Program-made: the position numbers and the translations under genes
Origin: Amphibalanus amphitrite
Taxonomy: Eukaryota > Arthropoda > Thecostraca > Balanomorpha > Balanidae
Reading direction: 5' to 3'
Assembly: GCF_019059575.1 (NCBI RefSeq)
Contig: NW_024883427.1
Span: 21,379 to 85,378, forward strand
DNA length: 64,000 bases
The notes under the pieces: generated by a model
Seen by the model: the letters and a program-made list of their open reading frames with translations, nothing else
The model's database searches: none
What the model was told of the DNA's origin: nothing
Shown here: positions 9,171-22,208 of the stretch, piece by piece
How positions within the stretch are numbered: position 1 is the first letter of the stretch
How the letters are laid out: the number at the start of each line of letters is the position of its first letter

Positions 9171-10154
9171 GTAACTTTGTCGAACATTTGACGATTAGGA
9201 TGCGCTGTAATTAAGAGATGGCTGCTTAAACGGCAGATATGAATGCACCACATTTGCCGCAGGGCGCCATATTTGTCTTAATGCGTCAGTGTTTGCGTTT
9301 TGCCTACGGCGGGCGTTTTTTGCGGCGGTGTTTGCGTTTTTTTTCGGTGTTTGCGTTTGACGGCGGGCGGCCGTTTTTGCGTTTTTGGCGGTGTTTGCGT
9401 TTGGCGGCGGGCGGCCGTTTTTTGCAGCGGTTTGCGGTTGGCGGCGGGCGTGCGTGCGTTGCGGGCGTTTTTTTTGCGGCGGTGTTTGCGTTTTTTGCGG
9501 TTTTTGTGTTTGGCGGCGGGCGGGCGGGCGATGCGGATGTTTTTTATGTTTGCGTTTGGCGGCGTGCGGCCGTTTTGGCGGCGGTTTGCGGCGGGCGGCC
9601 GTTTTTTGCGGCGTTTTGCGGTTTGCGGCGGTTGGCCGTTTTTTTTGCGGCGTTTTGTGGTTTGCGGCGGGCGGCCGTTATTTGCGGTTAGCGGCGGGCG
9701 GCGGGCGGTCGTTTTTTGCGGCGTTTAGCGGTTTGCGGCGGGCGGCCGTTTTAGCGGCGGTTTGCAGCGGGCGGCCGTTTTTTGCGGCGTTTTTTTTGTG
9801 GTTTGCGGCGGGCGGCCGTTTTTTTGCGGCGTTTGCGGTTGACGGCGGCCGGGCGTTATTTGCGTTGTTGCGGTTTGCGGCGGGCGGGCGTTTTTTTTTG
9901 CGGCGTTTTTTGCGTTTTTTTCTGCGGTTTTCGGCGGGCGGGCGATTGTTTTTTTTTGCGAAGTTTGCGTTTGCGTTTTGGGCGTGCGTTTTGCGGTGTT
10001 TGCGTTTGGCGGCGGGCGGGCGGTTTTTCACAATTAAAGTCCCAACCTTCGGATCCGCAGAGTATCCGAAGGTTGGGACTTTTCAATTAGACAATCACTA
10101 TTCTTTAGAATTGTGATTTTCTATTGAAAATCCCAACCTGAGCTACCTCTCTAG
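9171..10154 (+). repeat. Array A unit 5, partial (subrepeat, minisatellite and hairpins only)
   Basis: Begins in the second ~145-bp subrepeat because of the deletion junction at 9170. The minisatellite is 9285-10026. Hairpin 1 (10035-10082) has lost most of its loop (GCAGAG joined to TATCCG). Confidence 0.85.
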
Positions 10155-12571
10155 GGGGGTGTTTAGCGTTTCTGCCGCGATTTTGGTCATTTTGATCGCC
10201 GCCGAAACGGCTCGTTAGATTTTCTTGCCATTTTCACCGTTTGGTCCCGTGTGGGGGAGCTACCTGCTGGGCAAGTTACAAGAAATATAATTGACACGTT
10301 TTAGGGTAATCGGCACGTGCATTTTCCCATAGGGTTAACATGGGGAAAAATTAAAAATGCGATTTACGGAAAATCTGTTCAGTAATATTTGCCCACATTT
10401 TTAGGGTCGGCTCTCGGGCTGACACCTCACCTTTTGGTGTTTATTATTTAAAAATCATAGGGTACAATTTCGGGTAATCGTGACGGACAGTTACCCCATG
10501 TTGAGCCTATGGCGAAATCGAAAAATTATTTTCAAATCAATTTTGCAAAAAATTTCCACGTTAGATTTTAAAAAAGTTCCAATATGTTGTGCACCGGGGT
10601 GTCGGCTACCAGGTGGTATGGGTCAGATATGGGGCGATTGAAAAGCACGTGCCACGTGCAAACGTGTTTGATGGGGTAACCTCCGGGAAAATCCGACATT
10701 GGCCAGCTTGGGGCCCTATGGCTCCGAAACCACTCCACCTAGCGACACCAAATCAACGCAGCCGGTGAGCAGATGAGTCCAGCTTGTCGCACTAGTGGCC
10801 ACGTAGCGCACGTGCTATTGCACGTGCCGTGGCACGGGGTCAATTTTTGTTCTTAAATACACCAACATTGTTAAATGCAAGGAACGGGGGAAATAGCCGT
10901 CAGGCCGTCAGTTTTTATGATAGGGTCGATCTGAAAACGGGTATAGACACAAAATGAAGGGGTCTAAAAAACTGCTATCTCGGATTTTTTGTAAAATGAA
11001 AAATTCAAAATTCTGGGGAAATTATATATTCGAAAGGTGAAATTTCCCTAAATTTTCCCGTTTTTCGAGTTTAGCCGTCCACTGTTCAGGGACGGTGACA
11101 CGGGCCGGGGTCATCTTTAATATGCTGATGGCCACGTCGATGGGTCATCACGTGGCGTGAGCGGTGAAGCTACCAAAGGTCCGGCACGTGCCACGTGGCC
11201 ACGTGTTTGAGTCGCGTACCTCCCAGATTATCGTGTGTTGTCCGATTTGTGGCATTATAGCACGTAAACTGCACCAGGTAAGAAGCATGAAATGGTGCAA
11301 TCAGTGAGGGGACAAGTCCTGCTTACACCACCGGTGGTCACGTGGCACACGTGCAATTCTGGGCACCTCCGTTGCGGAGATATTTTCTGGTGAAATATTC
11401 AAATAAACATAACTTTGTCAGTTTATGTCCGATTGGACTAGAATTTGGTGGGTGGACGAATTGTTAAGCGACAGAAACGAATGCGCCATGTTTGTTGCAG
11501 TGCGCCACCTTTGTCTAAAAGCGCCATTTTGAATGTGCGTAACTTTGTGGAACATTGGACGATTAGGATGCGCTGTAATTAAGGAATGGCTGCTTAAACG
11601 GCAGAATTGAATGCACCACATTTGCCTCAGGGCGCCATATTTGTCTTAATGCGTCAGTGTTTGCGTTTTGCCTACGGCGGGCGTTTTTTGCGGCGGTCTT
11701 TGCGCTTTTTTTCGGGGTTTGCGTTTGACGGCGGGCGGCCGTTTTTGCGTTTTTGGCGGTGTTTGCGTTTGGCGGCGGGCGGCCGTTTTTTGCGGTGTTT
11801 TGCGGTTGGCGGCGGGCGTGCGTGCGTTGCGGGCGTTTTTTTTGCGGCGGTGTTTGCGTTTTTTTTGCGTTTTTTTTGTTTGCGGCGGGCGGGCGGGCGA
11901 TGCGGGTGTTTTTGCTCTTTGCGTTTGGCGGCGGGCGGCCGTTTTAGCGGCGGTTTGCGGCGGGCGGCCGTTTTTTGCGGCGTTTTGCGGTTTGCGGCGG
12001 GCGGCCGTTTTTTGCGGCGTTTTGTGGTTTGCGGCGGGCGGGCGTTTTTTTTTTACGGCGTTTTGCGGTTGCCGGCGGCCGGCCGTTATTTGTGGTTAGC
12101 GGCGGGCGGCTGGCGGTCGTTTTTTGCGGCGTTTAGCGGTTTGCGGCGGGTGGCCGTTTTTGCGGCGTTTTGCGGTTCGCGGCGTGCGGCAGTTTTTTGC
12201 GGCGTTTGGCGGTTGGCGGCGGGCGATGCGGGCGTTTTTTTTTTGCGGCGGCAGTGTTTGCATTTTTTGCGGTGTTTGTGTTTTGCGGCGGACGCGCGTT
12301 TTTTTTTCGGCATTTTGTGCGTTTTTTTCTGCGGTTTTCGGCGGGCGGGCGATGGTTTTTTTTTTGCGAGGTTTGCGTTGGCGTTTTAGGCGTGCGTTTT
12401 GCGCGTTTTGCGTTGTTTGCGTTTGGCGGCGGGCGGGCGGTTTTTCACAATTAAAGTCCCAACCTTCGGATCCGCAGTGTATCCGAAGGTTGGGACTTTT
12501 CAATTAGACAATCACTATTCTTTAGAATTGTGATTTTCTATTGAAAATCCCAACCTGAGCTACCTCTCTAG
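10155..12571 (+). repeat. Array A unit 6
   Basis: A 2417-bp unit. The minisatellite is 11653-12446. Hairpin 1 (12453-12499) is the short-loop form (GCAGTG joined to TATCCG). The first ~145-bp subrepeat lacks the GCCGCAAA..GCAG part near 11530. Confidence 0.9.
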
Positions 12572-15012
12572 GGGGGTGTTTAGCGTTTCGGCCGCGATTT
12601 TGGACATTTTGATTGGGGCAAAAACGGCTAGTTAGATTTTCTTGCCATTTTCAGCGTTTGGTCCCGTGTGGGGGAGCTACCTTGTGGCAAAGTTACAAAA
12701 AATATAATTGACACGTTTTGGGGTAATCGGCACGTGCATTTTCCCATAGGGTTAACATGGGGGAAAATTGGAAATTTGATTTGCGAAAAATTTCGTCAAT
12801 TATATTTGCTAATATTTTTAGGATCGGATCTAGGGCTGGCACCTCACCTTCTGGGGGTAATTATTTAAAAATCATAGGGTACAGTTTCGGGTAATCTTGA
12901 CGGACAGTTACCCCATGCTGAGCCTATGGCGATTTCGAAAAATTATTTTCAAATCAATTTTGCCAGAAATTTCCACGTTAGATTTTGAAAAAGTTCCAAT
13001 ATGTTGTGCACCGGGGTGTCGGCTACCACATGGTATGGGTCAGATATGGGGCGATTGAAAAGCACGTGCCACGTGCAAACGTGTTTGATGGGGTAACCTC
13101 CGGGAAAATCCGACATTGGCCAACTGGGGGTCCTATGGCATGGAAACGACTTCATCTAGCGACACCAAATCAACGCAGCCGGTGAGCAGATGACTCCAGC
13201 TTGTCGCACTAGTGGTCACGTGGCGCACGTGCAATTGCACGTGCCGTGGCACGTGGTCAATTTTGGTGCTTAAATATACTAGCATTGTGAAATGCAAGGA
13301 ATGGGGGAAATAGCCTTCAGGCCGTCAGTTTTTATGATAGAGTCGATCTGAATACGGGTATAGACACAAAATGAACGGTGCTAGAAAACTGCTATCTCGG
13401 ATTTTTTGTAAAATGAAAAATTAAGAATTCTAGGGAAATTATATATTAGAAAGGTGAAATTTCCCTAAATTTTCTCGTTTTTCGAGTTTAGCCGTCCACT
13501 GTTCATCAACGGTGACACCGGCCGGGATCATCTTTTACATGCTGATGGCTACGTCGATGGGTCATTACGTGGCGTGAACGGTGAAGCTGTCACAGGTCCG
13601 GCACGTGCCACGTGGCCACGTGTTTGAGTGGAGTACCTCCCAGATTATCGTGTATAAGCCAACTTGTGGCCTTATAGCACGAAAACAGCAGCAGTCAGGA
13701 AGCCTGAAATGGAACAATCGGTGAGGGGACAAGCCCTGCTTGCACGACCGGTGGTCACGTGGCACACGTGCAAATCTGGGCACCTCCGCTGCGGAGATAT
13801 TTTATAGTGAAATATTCAAATGTACATAACTTTGTAAGTTTAAGTCCGATTGGGCTAGAATTTGGTGAGTGGATGAATTGTTAACCGACATGAACGAATG
13901 CGCCATGTTTGTTGCAGTGCGCCACGTTTGTCTCAAAGCGCCATTTTTGCCGCAAATCGCAGAATGTGCGTAACTTTGTCGAACATGGGACGATTAGGGT
14001 GCGCTTTGATTGAGGGATGGCTGCTTAAACGGCAGATATGAATGCACTACATTTGCCGCAGGGCGCCATATTTGTCTTAATGCGTCAGTGTTTGCGTTTT
14101 GCCTACGGCGGGCGTTTTTTTGCGGCAGCGTTTGCGTTTTTTCGGGGTTTGCGTTTGACGGCGGGCGGCCGTTTTAGCGTTTTTGGCGGTGTTTGCGTTT
14201 GGCGGCGGGCGGCCGTTTTTTGCGGCGTTTTGCGGTTGGCGGCGGGCGTGCGTGCGTTGCGGGCGTTTTTTTTGCGGTGGTGTTTGCGTTTTTTGCGGTT
14301 TTTGTGTTTGGCGGCGGGCGGGAGGGCGATGCGGGTGTTTTTGCGGCGTTTGCGTTTGGCGGCGGGCGGCCGTTTTAGCGGCGGTTTGCGGTGGGCGGCC
14401 GTTTTTTTTGCGGCGTTTTGCGGTTTGCGGCGGGCGGCCGTTTTTTTGCGGCGGTTTGCGGCGGGCGGCCGTTTTTTGCGGCGTTTTGCGGTTTGCGGCG
14501 GGCGGCCGTTTTTTTGCGGCGGTTTGCGGCGGGCGGCCGTTTTTTTGCGGCGTTTTGCGGTTTGCGGTGGGCGGCCGTTTTTTGCGGCGTTTTGCGGTTG
14601 CCGGCGGCCGGCCTTTATTTGCGGATTTGCGGTTTGCGGCGGGCGTCCGTTTTTTTTGCGGCGTTGCGCGGTTGGCGGCGGGCGATGCGTTTTTTGCGGA
14701 GGCGGTGTTTGCGTTTTGCGGCGGACGGGCGTTTTTTGCGGCGTTTTTTTGCGTTTTTTCTGCGGTTTTTGGCGGGCGGGCCATTGTTTTTTTGCGAAGT
14801 TTGCGTTTGCGTTTTGGGCGTGCGTTTTGCGGTTTTGCGTTTGGCGGCGGGCGGGCGGTTTTTCACAATTAAAGTCCCAACCTTCGGATCCGCAGTGCTG
14901 TTCGACAAGCGCTGCCCGGGTATCCGAAGGTTGGGACTTTTCAATTAGACAATCACTATTCTTTAGAATTGTGATTTTCTATTGAAAATCCCAACCTGAG
15001 CTACCTCTCTAG
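12572..15012 (+). repeat. Array A unit 7 (near-identical to the last unit of array B)
   Basis: A 2441-bp unit with minisatellite 14084-14862 and hairpin 1 at 14871-14940. Positions 12572-14926 match 60164-62508 almost base for base, differing mainly by small indels in G and T runs. This is far closer than it is to its array A neighbours. Confidence 0.9.
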
Positions 15013-17370
15013 GGGGGTGTTTAGCGTTTCTGCCGCGATTTGGGACATTTTGACTCCCGCAAAAACGGCACGGTAGAATTTCTTGCCATTTTCAGCGTTT
15101 GGTCCCCTATGGGGGAGCTACCGGCTGGCATCGGTCGCTTGAAATATAATTAACCCGTTTTGGGGTAATCGGCACGTGCATTTTCCCATAAGGTTAACAT
15201 GCGGAAAAATTTAAAATGCGATTTGCGCAAAAACTCCACGTTAGAAATGGATTGTTTTTTTAGGATGGGTTCTCGGGTCGGGACTCCACCTGCCGGTGGT
15301 GGCCGTTTAAAATATAATTATACTTCCTTGGGGTAATCGGGACGGATAGTTACCCCATGTTGAGCCTATGGCGAATTCGAAAAATTATTTTCAAATCGAT
15401 TTTGCCAAAAATTTCCACGTTAGATTTTGAAAAAGTTCCAATATGTTGTGCACCGGGGTGTCGGCTACCACATGGCATGGGTCAGATATGGGGCGATTGA
15501 AAAGCACGTGCCACGTGCAAACGTGTTTCATGGGGTAACCTCCGGGAAAATCCGACATTGGCCAACTGGGGGGCCTATGGCGTGGAAACCACTCCACCTA
15601 GCGACACCAAATCAACGCAGCCGGTGAGCAGATGAGTCCAGCTTGTCGCACTAGTGGTAACGTGGCGCACGTACTATTGCACGTGCCGTGGCACGGGGTC
15701 AATTTTGGTGCTTAAATATATTAGCATTGTGAAATGCAAGGAATGTGGGAAATAGCCGTCAGGCCGTCAGTTTTTAAGATAGGGTCGATCTGAAAACGGG
15801 TGTATGCACAAAATGAAGGGGGCTAAAAAACTGCTATCTCGGATTTTTTGTAAAATGAAAAATTTAAAATTCTGGGGAAATTATATATTCGAAAAGTAAA
15901 GTTTCCCTACATTTTCCCGTTTTTCGAGTTTAGCCGTCCACTGTTCAGAGACGGTGACACCGGCCGGGGTCATCTTTTACTTGCTGATGGCCACGTCGAT
16001 GGGTCATCACGTGGCGTGAACGGTGAAGCTATCAGAGGTCCGGCACGTGCCACGTGGCCACGTGTTTGAGTCGCGTACCTCCCAGATTATCGTGTGTTTG
16101 CCGACTTGTGGCATTATAGCACGAAAACAGCACCAGTCAGGAAGCCTGTAATGGAACAATCGGTGAGGGGACAAGTCCTGCTTGCACCACCGGTGGTCAC
16201 GTGGCACACGTGCAAATCTGGGCACCTCCGTTGCGGAGTTATTTTATAGTGAAATATTCAAATGTACATAACTTTGTACCTAAGTTTAAGTCCGATTGGG
16301 CTAGAATTTGGTGGGTGGATGAATTGTTACGCGACATGAACGAATGCGCCATGTTTTTGCAGTGCGCCACGTTTGTCTAAAAGCGCCATTTTTGCCGCAA
16401 AGCGCAGAATGTGCGTAACTTTGTCGAACATGGGACGATTAGGATGCGCTGTAATTAAGGAATGGCTGCTTAAACGGCAGATATGAATGCACCACATTTG
16501 CCTCAGGGTGCCATATTTGTCTTAATGCGTCAGTGTTTGCGTTTTGCCTACGGGGGGCTTTTTTTGCGGCTGTGTTTGCGTTTTTTTCGGTGTTTGCGTT
16601 TGAGGGCGGGCGGCCGTTTTTGCGTTTTTGGCGGTGTTTGCGTTTGGCGGCGGGTGGACGTTTTTTGCGGCGTTTTGCGGTTGGCGGCGGGCGTGCGTGC
16701 GTTGCGGGCGTTTTTTGCGGCGGTGTTCGCGTTTTCTGCGGTTTTTGTGTTTGGCGCCAGGCGGGCGGGCGATGCGGGTGTTTTTGCGGTGTTTGCGTTT
16801 GGCGGCGGGCGGCCGTTTTAGCGGCGGTTTGCGGCGGGCGGCCGTTTTTTGCAGCGTTTTGCGGTTTGCGGCGGGCGGCCGTTTTTTGCGGCGTTTTTGT
16901 GGTTTGCGGCGGGCGGCCGTTTTTTTTGCGGCGTTATGCGGTTGCCGGCGGCCGGGCGTTATTTGCGGTGTTGCGGTTTGCGGCGGGCGGCCGTTTTTTG
17001 CGGCGTTTCGCCGTTGGAGGCGGGCGATGCGGTTTCTTTTTGCGGCGGCGGTGTTTGCGTTTTTGCGGCGTTGCGTTTTGCGGCGGACGGGCGGTTTTTG
17101 GCGGCGTTTGTTGCGTTTTTTTCTGCGGTTTTCGGCGGGCGGGCGATTCTTTTTTTGCGGAGTTTGCGTTGGCGTTTTGGGCGTGCGTTTTGCGGTTTTG
17201 CGGCGGGCGGGCGGTTTTTCACAATTAAAGTCCCAACCTTCGGATCCGCAGTGCTGTTCGACAAGCGCTGCCCGGGCCTATCCGAAGGTTGGGACTTTTC
17301 AATTAGACAATCACTATTCTTTAGAATTGTGATTTTCTATTGAAAATCCCAACCTGAGCTACCTCTCTAG
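15013..17370 (+). repeat. Array A unit 8
   Basis: A 2358-bp unit with minisatellite 16529-17218 and hairpin 1 at 17227-17298 (full loop). The AT-rich start near 15200-15330 is a variant (GATGGGTTCTCGGGTCGGGAC) seen in only some units. Confidence 0.9.
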
Positions 17371-19817
17371 GGGGACATTTGCGTTTCTGTCGGAAATTGG
17401 GTCATTTTGATCGCCGCCGAAACGGCACGGTAGAATTTGTTGCCATTTTCAGCGTTTGGTCCCGTATCGGGGAACTACCTTCTGGCAAAGTTGCAAAAAA
17501 TATAATTGACACGTTTTGGGGTAATCGGCACGTGCATTTTCCCATAGGGTTAACATGGGGGAAAATTTAAAATTCGATTTGCGCAAAAACTCCACGTTAG
17601 AAATGAATTATATTTTTAGGGTCGAATCTAGGGTCGGGACCCCACCTCATGGTGGTAATTATTTAAAATATAAATGACAAAATTTCGGGTAATCGTTAAG
17701 GACAGTTACCCCATGCTGAGCCTATGACGATTTCGAAAAATTATTTTCAAATCGATTTTGCCAAAAATTTCCACGTTAGATTTGGAAAATGTTCCAATAT
17801 GTTGTGCACCGGGGTGTCGGCTACCACATGGTATGGGTCAGATATGGGGCGATTGAAAAGCACGTGCCACGTGCAAACGTGTTTGATGGGGTAACCTCCG
17901 GGAAAATCCGACATTGGCCAACTGGGGGTCCTATGGCGTGGAAACCACTCCACCTAGCGACACCAAATCAACGCAGCCGGTGAGCAGATGAGTCCAGCTT
18001 GTGGCACTAGTGGTCACGTGGCGCACGTGCTATTGCACGTGCCGTGGCACGGGGTCACTTTTGGTGCTTAAATATACTAGCATTGTGAAATGCAAGGAAT
18101 GGGGGAAATAGCCGTCAGGCCGTCAGTTTTTATGATAGGGTCGATCTGAAAACGGGTGTAGGCACAGAATGAAGGGGGCTAAAAAACTGCTATCTCAGAT
18201 TTTTTTGTAAAATGAAAAATTCAAAATTCTGGGGAAATTATATATTCGAAAGGTGAAATTTCCCTAAATTTTCCCGTTTTTCGAGTTAAGCCGTCCACTG
18301 TTCAGGGACGTTGACACCGGCCGGGGTCATCTTTTACATGCTGATGGCCACGTCGATGGGTCAGCACGTGGCGTGAACGCTGAAGCTATCAAAGGTCCGG
18401 CACGTGCCACGTGGCCACGTGTTTGAGTCGCGTACCTCCCAGATTATCGTGTGTTTGCCGACTTGTGGCCTTATAGCACGAAAACAGCACAAGCCAGGAA
18501 CACTGAAATGGTGCAATCAGTGAGGGGACAAGTCCTGCTTGCACCACCGGTGGTCACGTGGCACACGTGCAAATCTGGGCACCTCCGTTGCGGAGATATT
18601 TTATAGTGAAATATTCAAATGTACATTACTTTGTAAGTGTAAGTCCGATTGGGCTAGAATTTGGTGGGTGGATGAATTGTTAAGCGACAGGAACGAGTGC
18701 GCCACGTTTGTTGCAGTGCGCCACGTTTGTCTCAAAGCGCCATTTTTGCCGCAAATCGCAGAATATGCCTAACTTTGTCGAACATTGGACGATTAGTGTG
18801 CGCTGTAATTAAGGGATGGCTGCTTAAACGGCAGATATGAATGCACCACATTTGCCGCAGGGCGCCATATTTGTCTTAATGCGTCAGTGTTGGCGTTTTG
18901 CCTACGGCGGGCGTTTTTGCGGCGGTGTTTGCGTTTTTTCGGTGTTTGCGTTTGGCGGCGGGCGGCTATTTTTGCGTTTTATGCGGTGTTTGCGTTTGGC
19001 GGCAGGCGGCTGTTTTTTAAGGCGTTTTGCGGTTGGCGGCGGGCGGGCGTGCGTTGCGGGCGTTTTTGCGGCGGTGTTAGCGTTTTTTGCGGTTTTTGTG
19101 TTTGGCGGCGGGCGGGCGGGCGATGCGGGTGTTTTTGCTGTTTGCGTTTGGCGGCGGGCGGCCGTTTTAGCGGCGGTTTGCAGCGGGCGGCCGTTTTTTG
19201 CGGCGTTTTGCGGTTTGCGGCGGGCGGCCGTTTTTTGCGGTGTTTTGTGGTTTGCGGCGGGCGGCCGTTTTTTACGGCGTTTTGTGGTTGCCGGCGGTCG
19301 GCCGTTATTTGCGGTTAGCGGCGGGCAGCGGGCGGTCGTTTTTTTTTTGCGGCGTTTAGCGGTTTGCTGCGGGCGGCCGTTTTTGCGGCGTTTTGCGGTT
19401 CGCGGCGTGCGGCCGTTTTTTTGCGGCGTTTCGCGGTTGTCGGCGGGCGATGCGGGCGTTTTTTTTTTTTGCGGCGGCGGTGTTTGCGTTTTTGCGGTGT
19501 TTGCGTTTTGCGGCGGACGCGCGTTTCTTGCGGCATTTTGTGCGTTTTTTTTGCGGTTTTCGGCGGGCGGGCGATTGTTTTTTTGCGAAGTTTGCGTTGG
19601 CGTTTTAGGAGTGCGTTTTGCGCGTTTTGCGGTGTTTGCGTTTGGCGGCGGGCGGGCGGTTTTTCACAATTAAAGTCCCAACCTTCGGATCCGCAGTGCT
19701 GTTCGACAAGCGCTGCCCGGGCCTATCCGAAGGTTGGGACTTTTCAATAAAGACAAATCACTATTCTTTAGAATTGTGATTTTCTATTGAAAATCCCAAC
19801 CTGAGCTACCTCTCTAG
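17371..19817 (+). repeat. Array A unit 9
   Basis: A 2447-bp unit whose start is a variant (GACATTTGCGTTTCTGTCGG in place of the usual GTGTTTAGCGTTTCTGCCGCG). The minisatellite is 18883-19662 and hairpin 1 19672-19743. Confidence 0.9.
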
Positions 19818-22208
19818 GGGGGTGTTTAGCGTTTCTGCCGCGATTTGGGTCATTTTGATTGGGGCCAAAACGGCACGGTAGAATTTTTTGCCATTTTCAG
19901 CGTTTGGTCCCGTGTGGGGGAGCTACCGGCTGGCATCGGTCGCTTGAAATATAATTAACCCGTTTTGGGGTAATCGGCACGTGCATTTTCCCATAGGGTT
20001 AACATGGGGGAAAGTTGGAAATTCGATTTGCGAAAAATTTCGTCAATTATATTTGCTGATATTTTTAGGGTCGGATCTCGGGCTGGCACCCCAACTGACG
20101 GTGGTAATTATTTAAAATATAATTGACAAAATTTCGGGTAATCGTCACAAACAGTTACCCCATGTTGAGCCTATGGCGAATTCGAAAAATTATTTTCAAA
20201 TCGATTTTGCAAAAAATTTCCACGTTAGATTTTGAAAATGTTCCAATATGTTGTGCCCCGGGGTGTCGGCTACCACATGGTATGGGTCAGATGTGGGGCG
20301 ATTGAAAAGCACGTGCCACGTGCAAACGTGTTTGATGGGGTAACCTCCGGGAAAATCCGACATTGGCCAACTGGGGGTCCTATGGCGTGGAAACCACTCC
20401 ACCTAGCGACACCAAATCAACGCAGCCGGTGAGCAGATGAGTCCAGCTTGTCGCACTAGTGGTCACGTGGCGCACGTGCTATTGCACGTGCCGTGGTACG
20501 AGGTCAATTTTGGTGCTTAAATATACTAGCATTGTGAAATGCAAGGAATGGGGGAAATAGTCGTCAGGCCGTCAGTTTTTATGATAGGGTCGATCTGAAA
20601 ACGGGTATAGGCACAGAATGAAGGGGGCTAAAAAACTGCTATCTCGGATTTTTTTGTAAAATGAAAAATTAAAAATTCTGGGGGAATTATATGTTCGAAA
20701 GGTGAAATTTCCCTAAATTTTCCCGTTTTTCGAGTTTAGCCGTCCACTGTTCAGAGACGGTGACACCGGCCGGGGTCATCTTTTACATGCTGATGGCCAC
20801 GTCGATGGGGCATCACGTGGCGTAAACGGTGAAGCTATCAGAGGTCCGGCACGTGCCACGTGGCCACGTGTTTGAGTCACGTACCTCCCAGATTATCGTG
20901 TAGTTGCCGATTTGTGGCCTTATAGCACGTAAACTGCACCAGTCAAGAAGCCTGAAATGGTGCATTCAGTGAGGGGACAAGTCCTGCTTACACCACCGGT
21001 GGTCACGTGGCACACGTGCAAATCCGGGCACCTCCGTTGCGGAGATATTTTATAGTGAAATATTCAAATGAACATAACTTTGTCAGTTTATGTCCGATTG
21101 GACTAGAATTTCGTGGGTGGATGAATTGTTAAGCGACATAAACGAATGCGCCATGTTTGTTGCAGTGCGCCACGTTTGTCTCAAAGCGCCATTTTTGCCG
21201 CAAAGCGCAGAATGTGCGTAACTTTGTCGAACATTGGACGATTAGGATTCGCTGTAATTAAGGGATGGCTGCGGCAGATATGAATGCACCACATTTGCCG
21301 CAGGGCGCCATATTTGTCTTAATGCGTCAGTGTTTGCGTTTTGCCTACGGCGGGCGTTTTTTGCGGCGGCGTTTGCGTTTTTTCGGGGTTTGCGTTTGAC
21401 GGCGGGCGGCCGTTTTTTGCGGCGTTTTGCGGTTGGCGGCGGGCGTGCGTGCGTTGCGGGCGTTTTTTTGCGGTGGTGTTTGCGTTTTTTGCGGTTTTTG
21501 TGTTTGGCGGCGGGCGGGCGGGCGATGCGGGTGTTTTTGCGGTGTTTGCGTTTGGCGGCGGGCGGCCGTTTTAGCGGCGGTTTGCGGTGGGCGGCCGTTT
21601 TTTTGCGGCGTTTTGCGGTTTGCGGCGGGCGGCCGTTTTTTTTGCGGCGGTTTGCGGCGGGCGGCCGTTTTTTGCGGCGTTTTGCGGTTTGCGGCGGGCG
21701 GCCGTTTTTTTGCGGCGGTTTGCGGCGGGCGGCCGTTTTTTGCGGTGTTTTGCGGTTTGCGGTGGGCGGCCGTTTTTTGCGGCGTTTTGCGGTTGCCGGC
21801 GGCCGGCCTTTATTTGCGGATTTGCGGTTTGCGGCGGGCGTCCGTTTTTTTGCGGCGTTGCGCGGTTGGCGGCGGGCGATGCGTTTTTTGCGGAGGCGGT
21901 GTTTGCGTTTTGCGGCGGACGGGCGTTTTTTGCGGCGTTTTTTTGCGTTTTTTCTGCGGTTTTTGGCGGGCGGGCCATTGTTTTTTTGCGAAGTTTGCGT
22001 TTGCGTTTTGGGCGTGCGTTTTGCGGTTTTGCGTTTGGCGGCGGGCGGGCGGTTTTTCACAATTAAAGTCCCAACCTTCGGATCCGCAGTGCTGTTCGAC
22101 AAGCGCTGCCCGGGCCTATCCGAAGGTTGGGACTTTTCAATTAGACAATCACTATTCTTTAGAATTGTGATTTTCTATTGAAAATCCCAACCTGAGCTAC
22201 CTCTCTAG
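19818..22208 (+). repeat. Array A unit 10
   Basis: A 2391-bp unit with minisatellite 21326-22056 and hairpin 1 at 22065-22136. Six bases are missing near 21270 (GGCTGCGGCAG instead of GGCTGCTTAAACGGCAG). Confidence 0.9.

Noticed and set aside
8366..9253. Long minus-strand frames rich in Lys, Arg, Pro, Asn and Gln
   Set aside because: Same cause on the other strand (no T, so no stops). The resemblance to basic histone-like tails is compositional.
12949..13185. Recurrent small frames of 66 (+), 68 (-) and 72 (-) codons in every unit
   Set aside because: They recur at constant length because the units are near-copies, they overlap on opposite strands, and some units have lost them. A dN/dS test over all copies would be decisive.
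14038..14985. Long + strand frame (315 codons) and similar frames in every unit, rich in Arg, Phe, Gly, Ala and Cys
   Set aside because: The minisatellite lacks A, so stops are missing in all + frames. Overlapping frames of similar length coexist, the sequence is low complexity, and frames shift between units through T-run indels.
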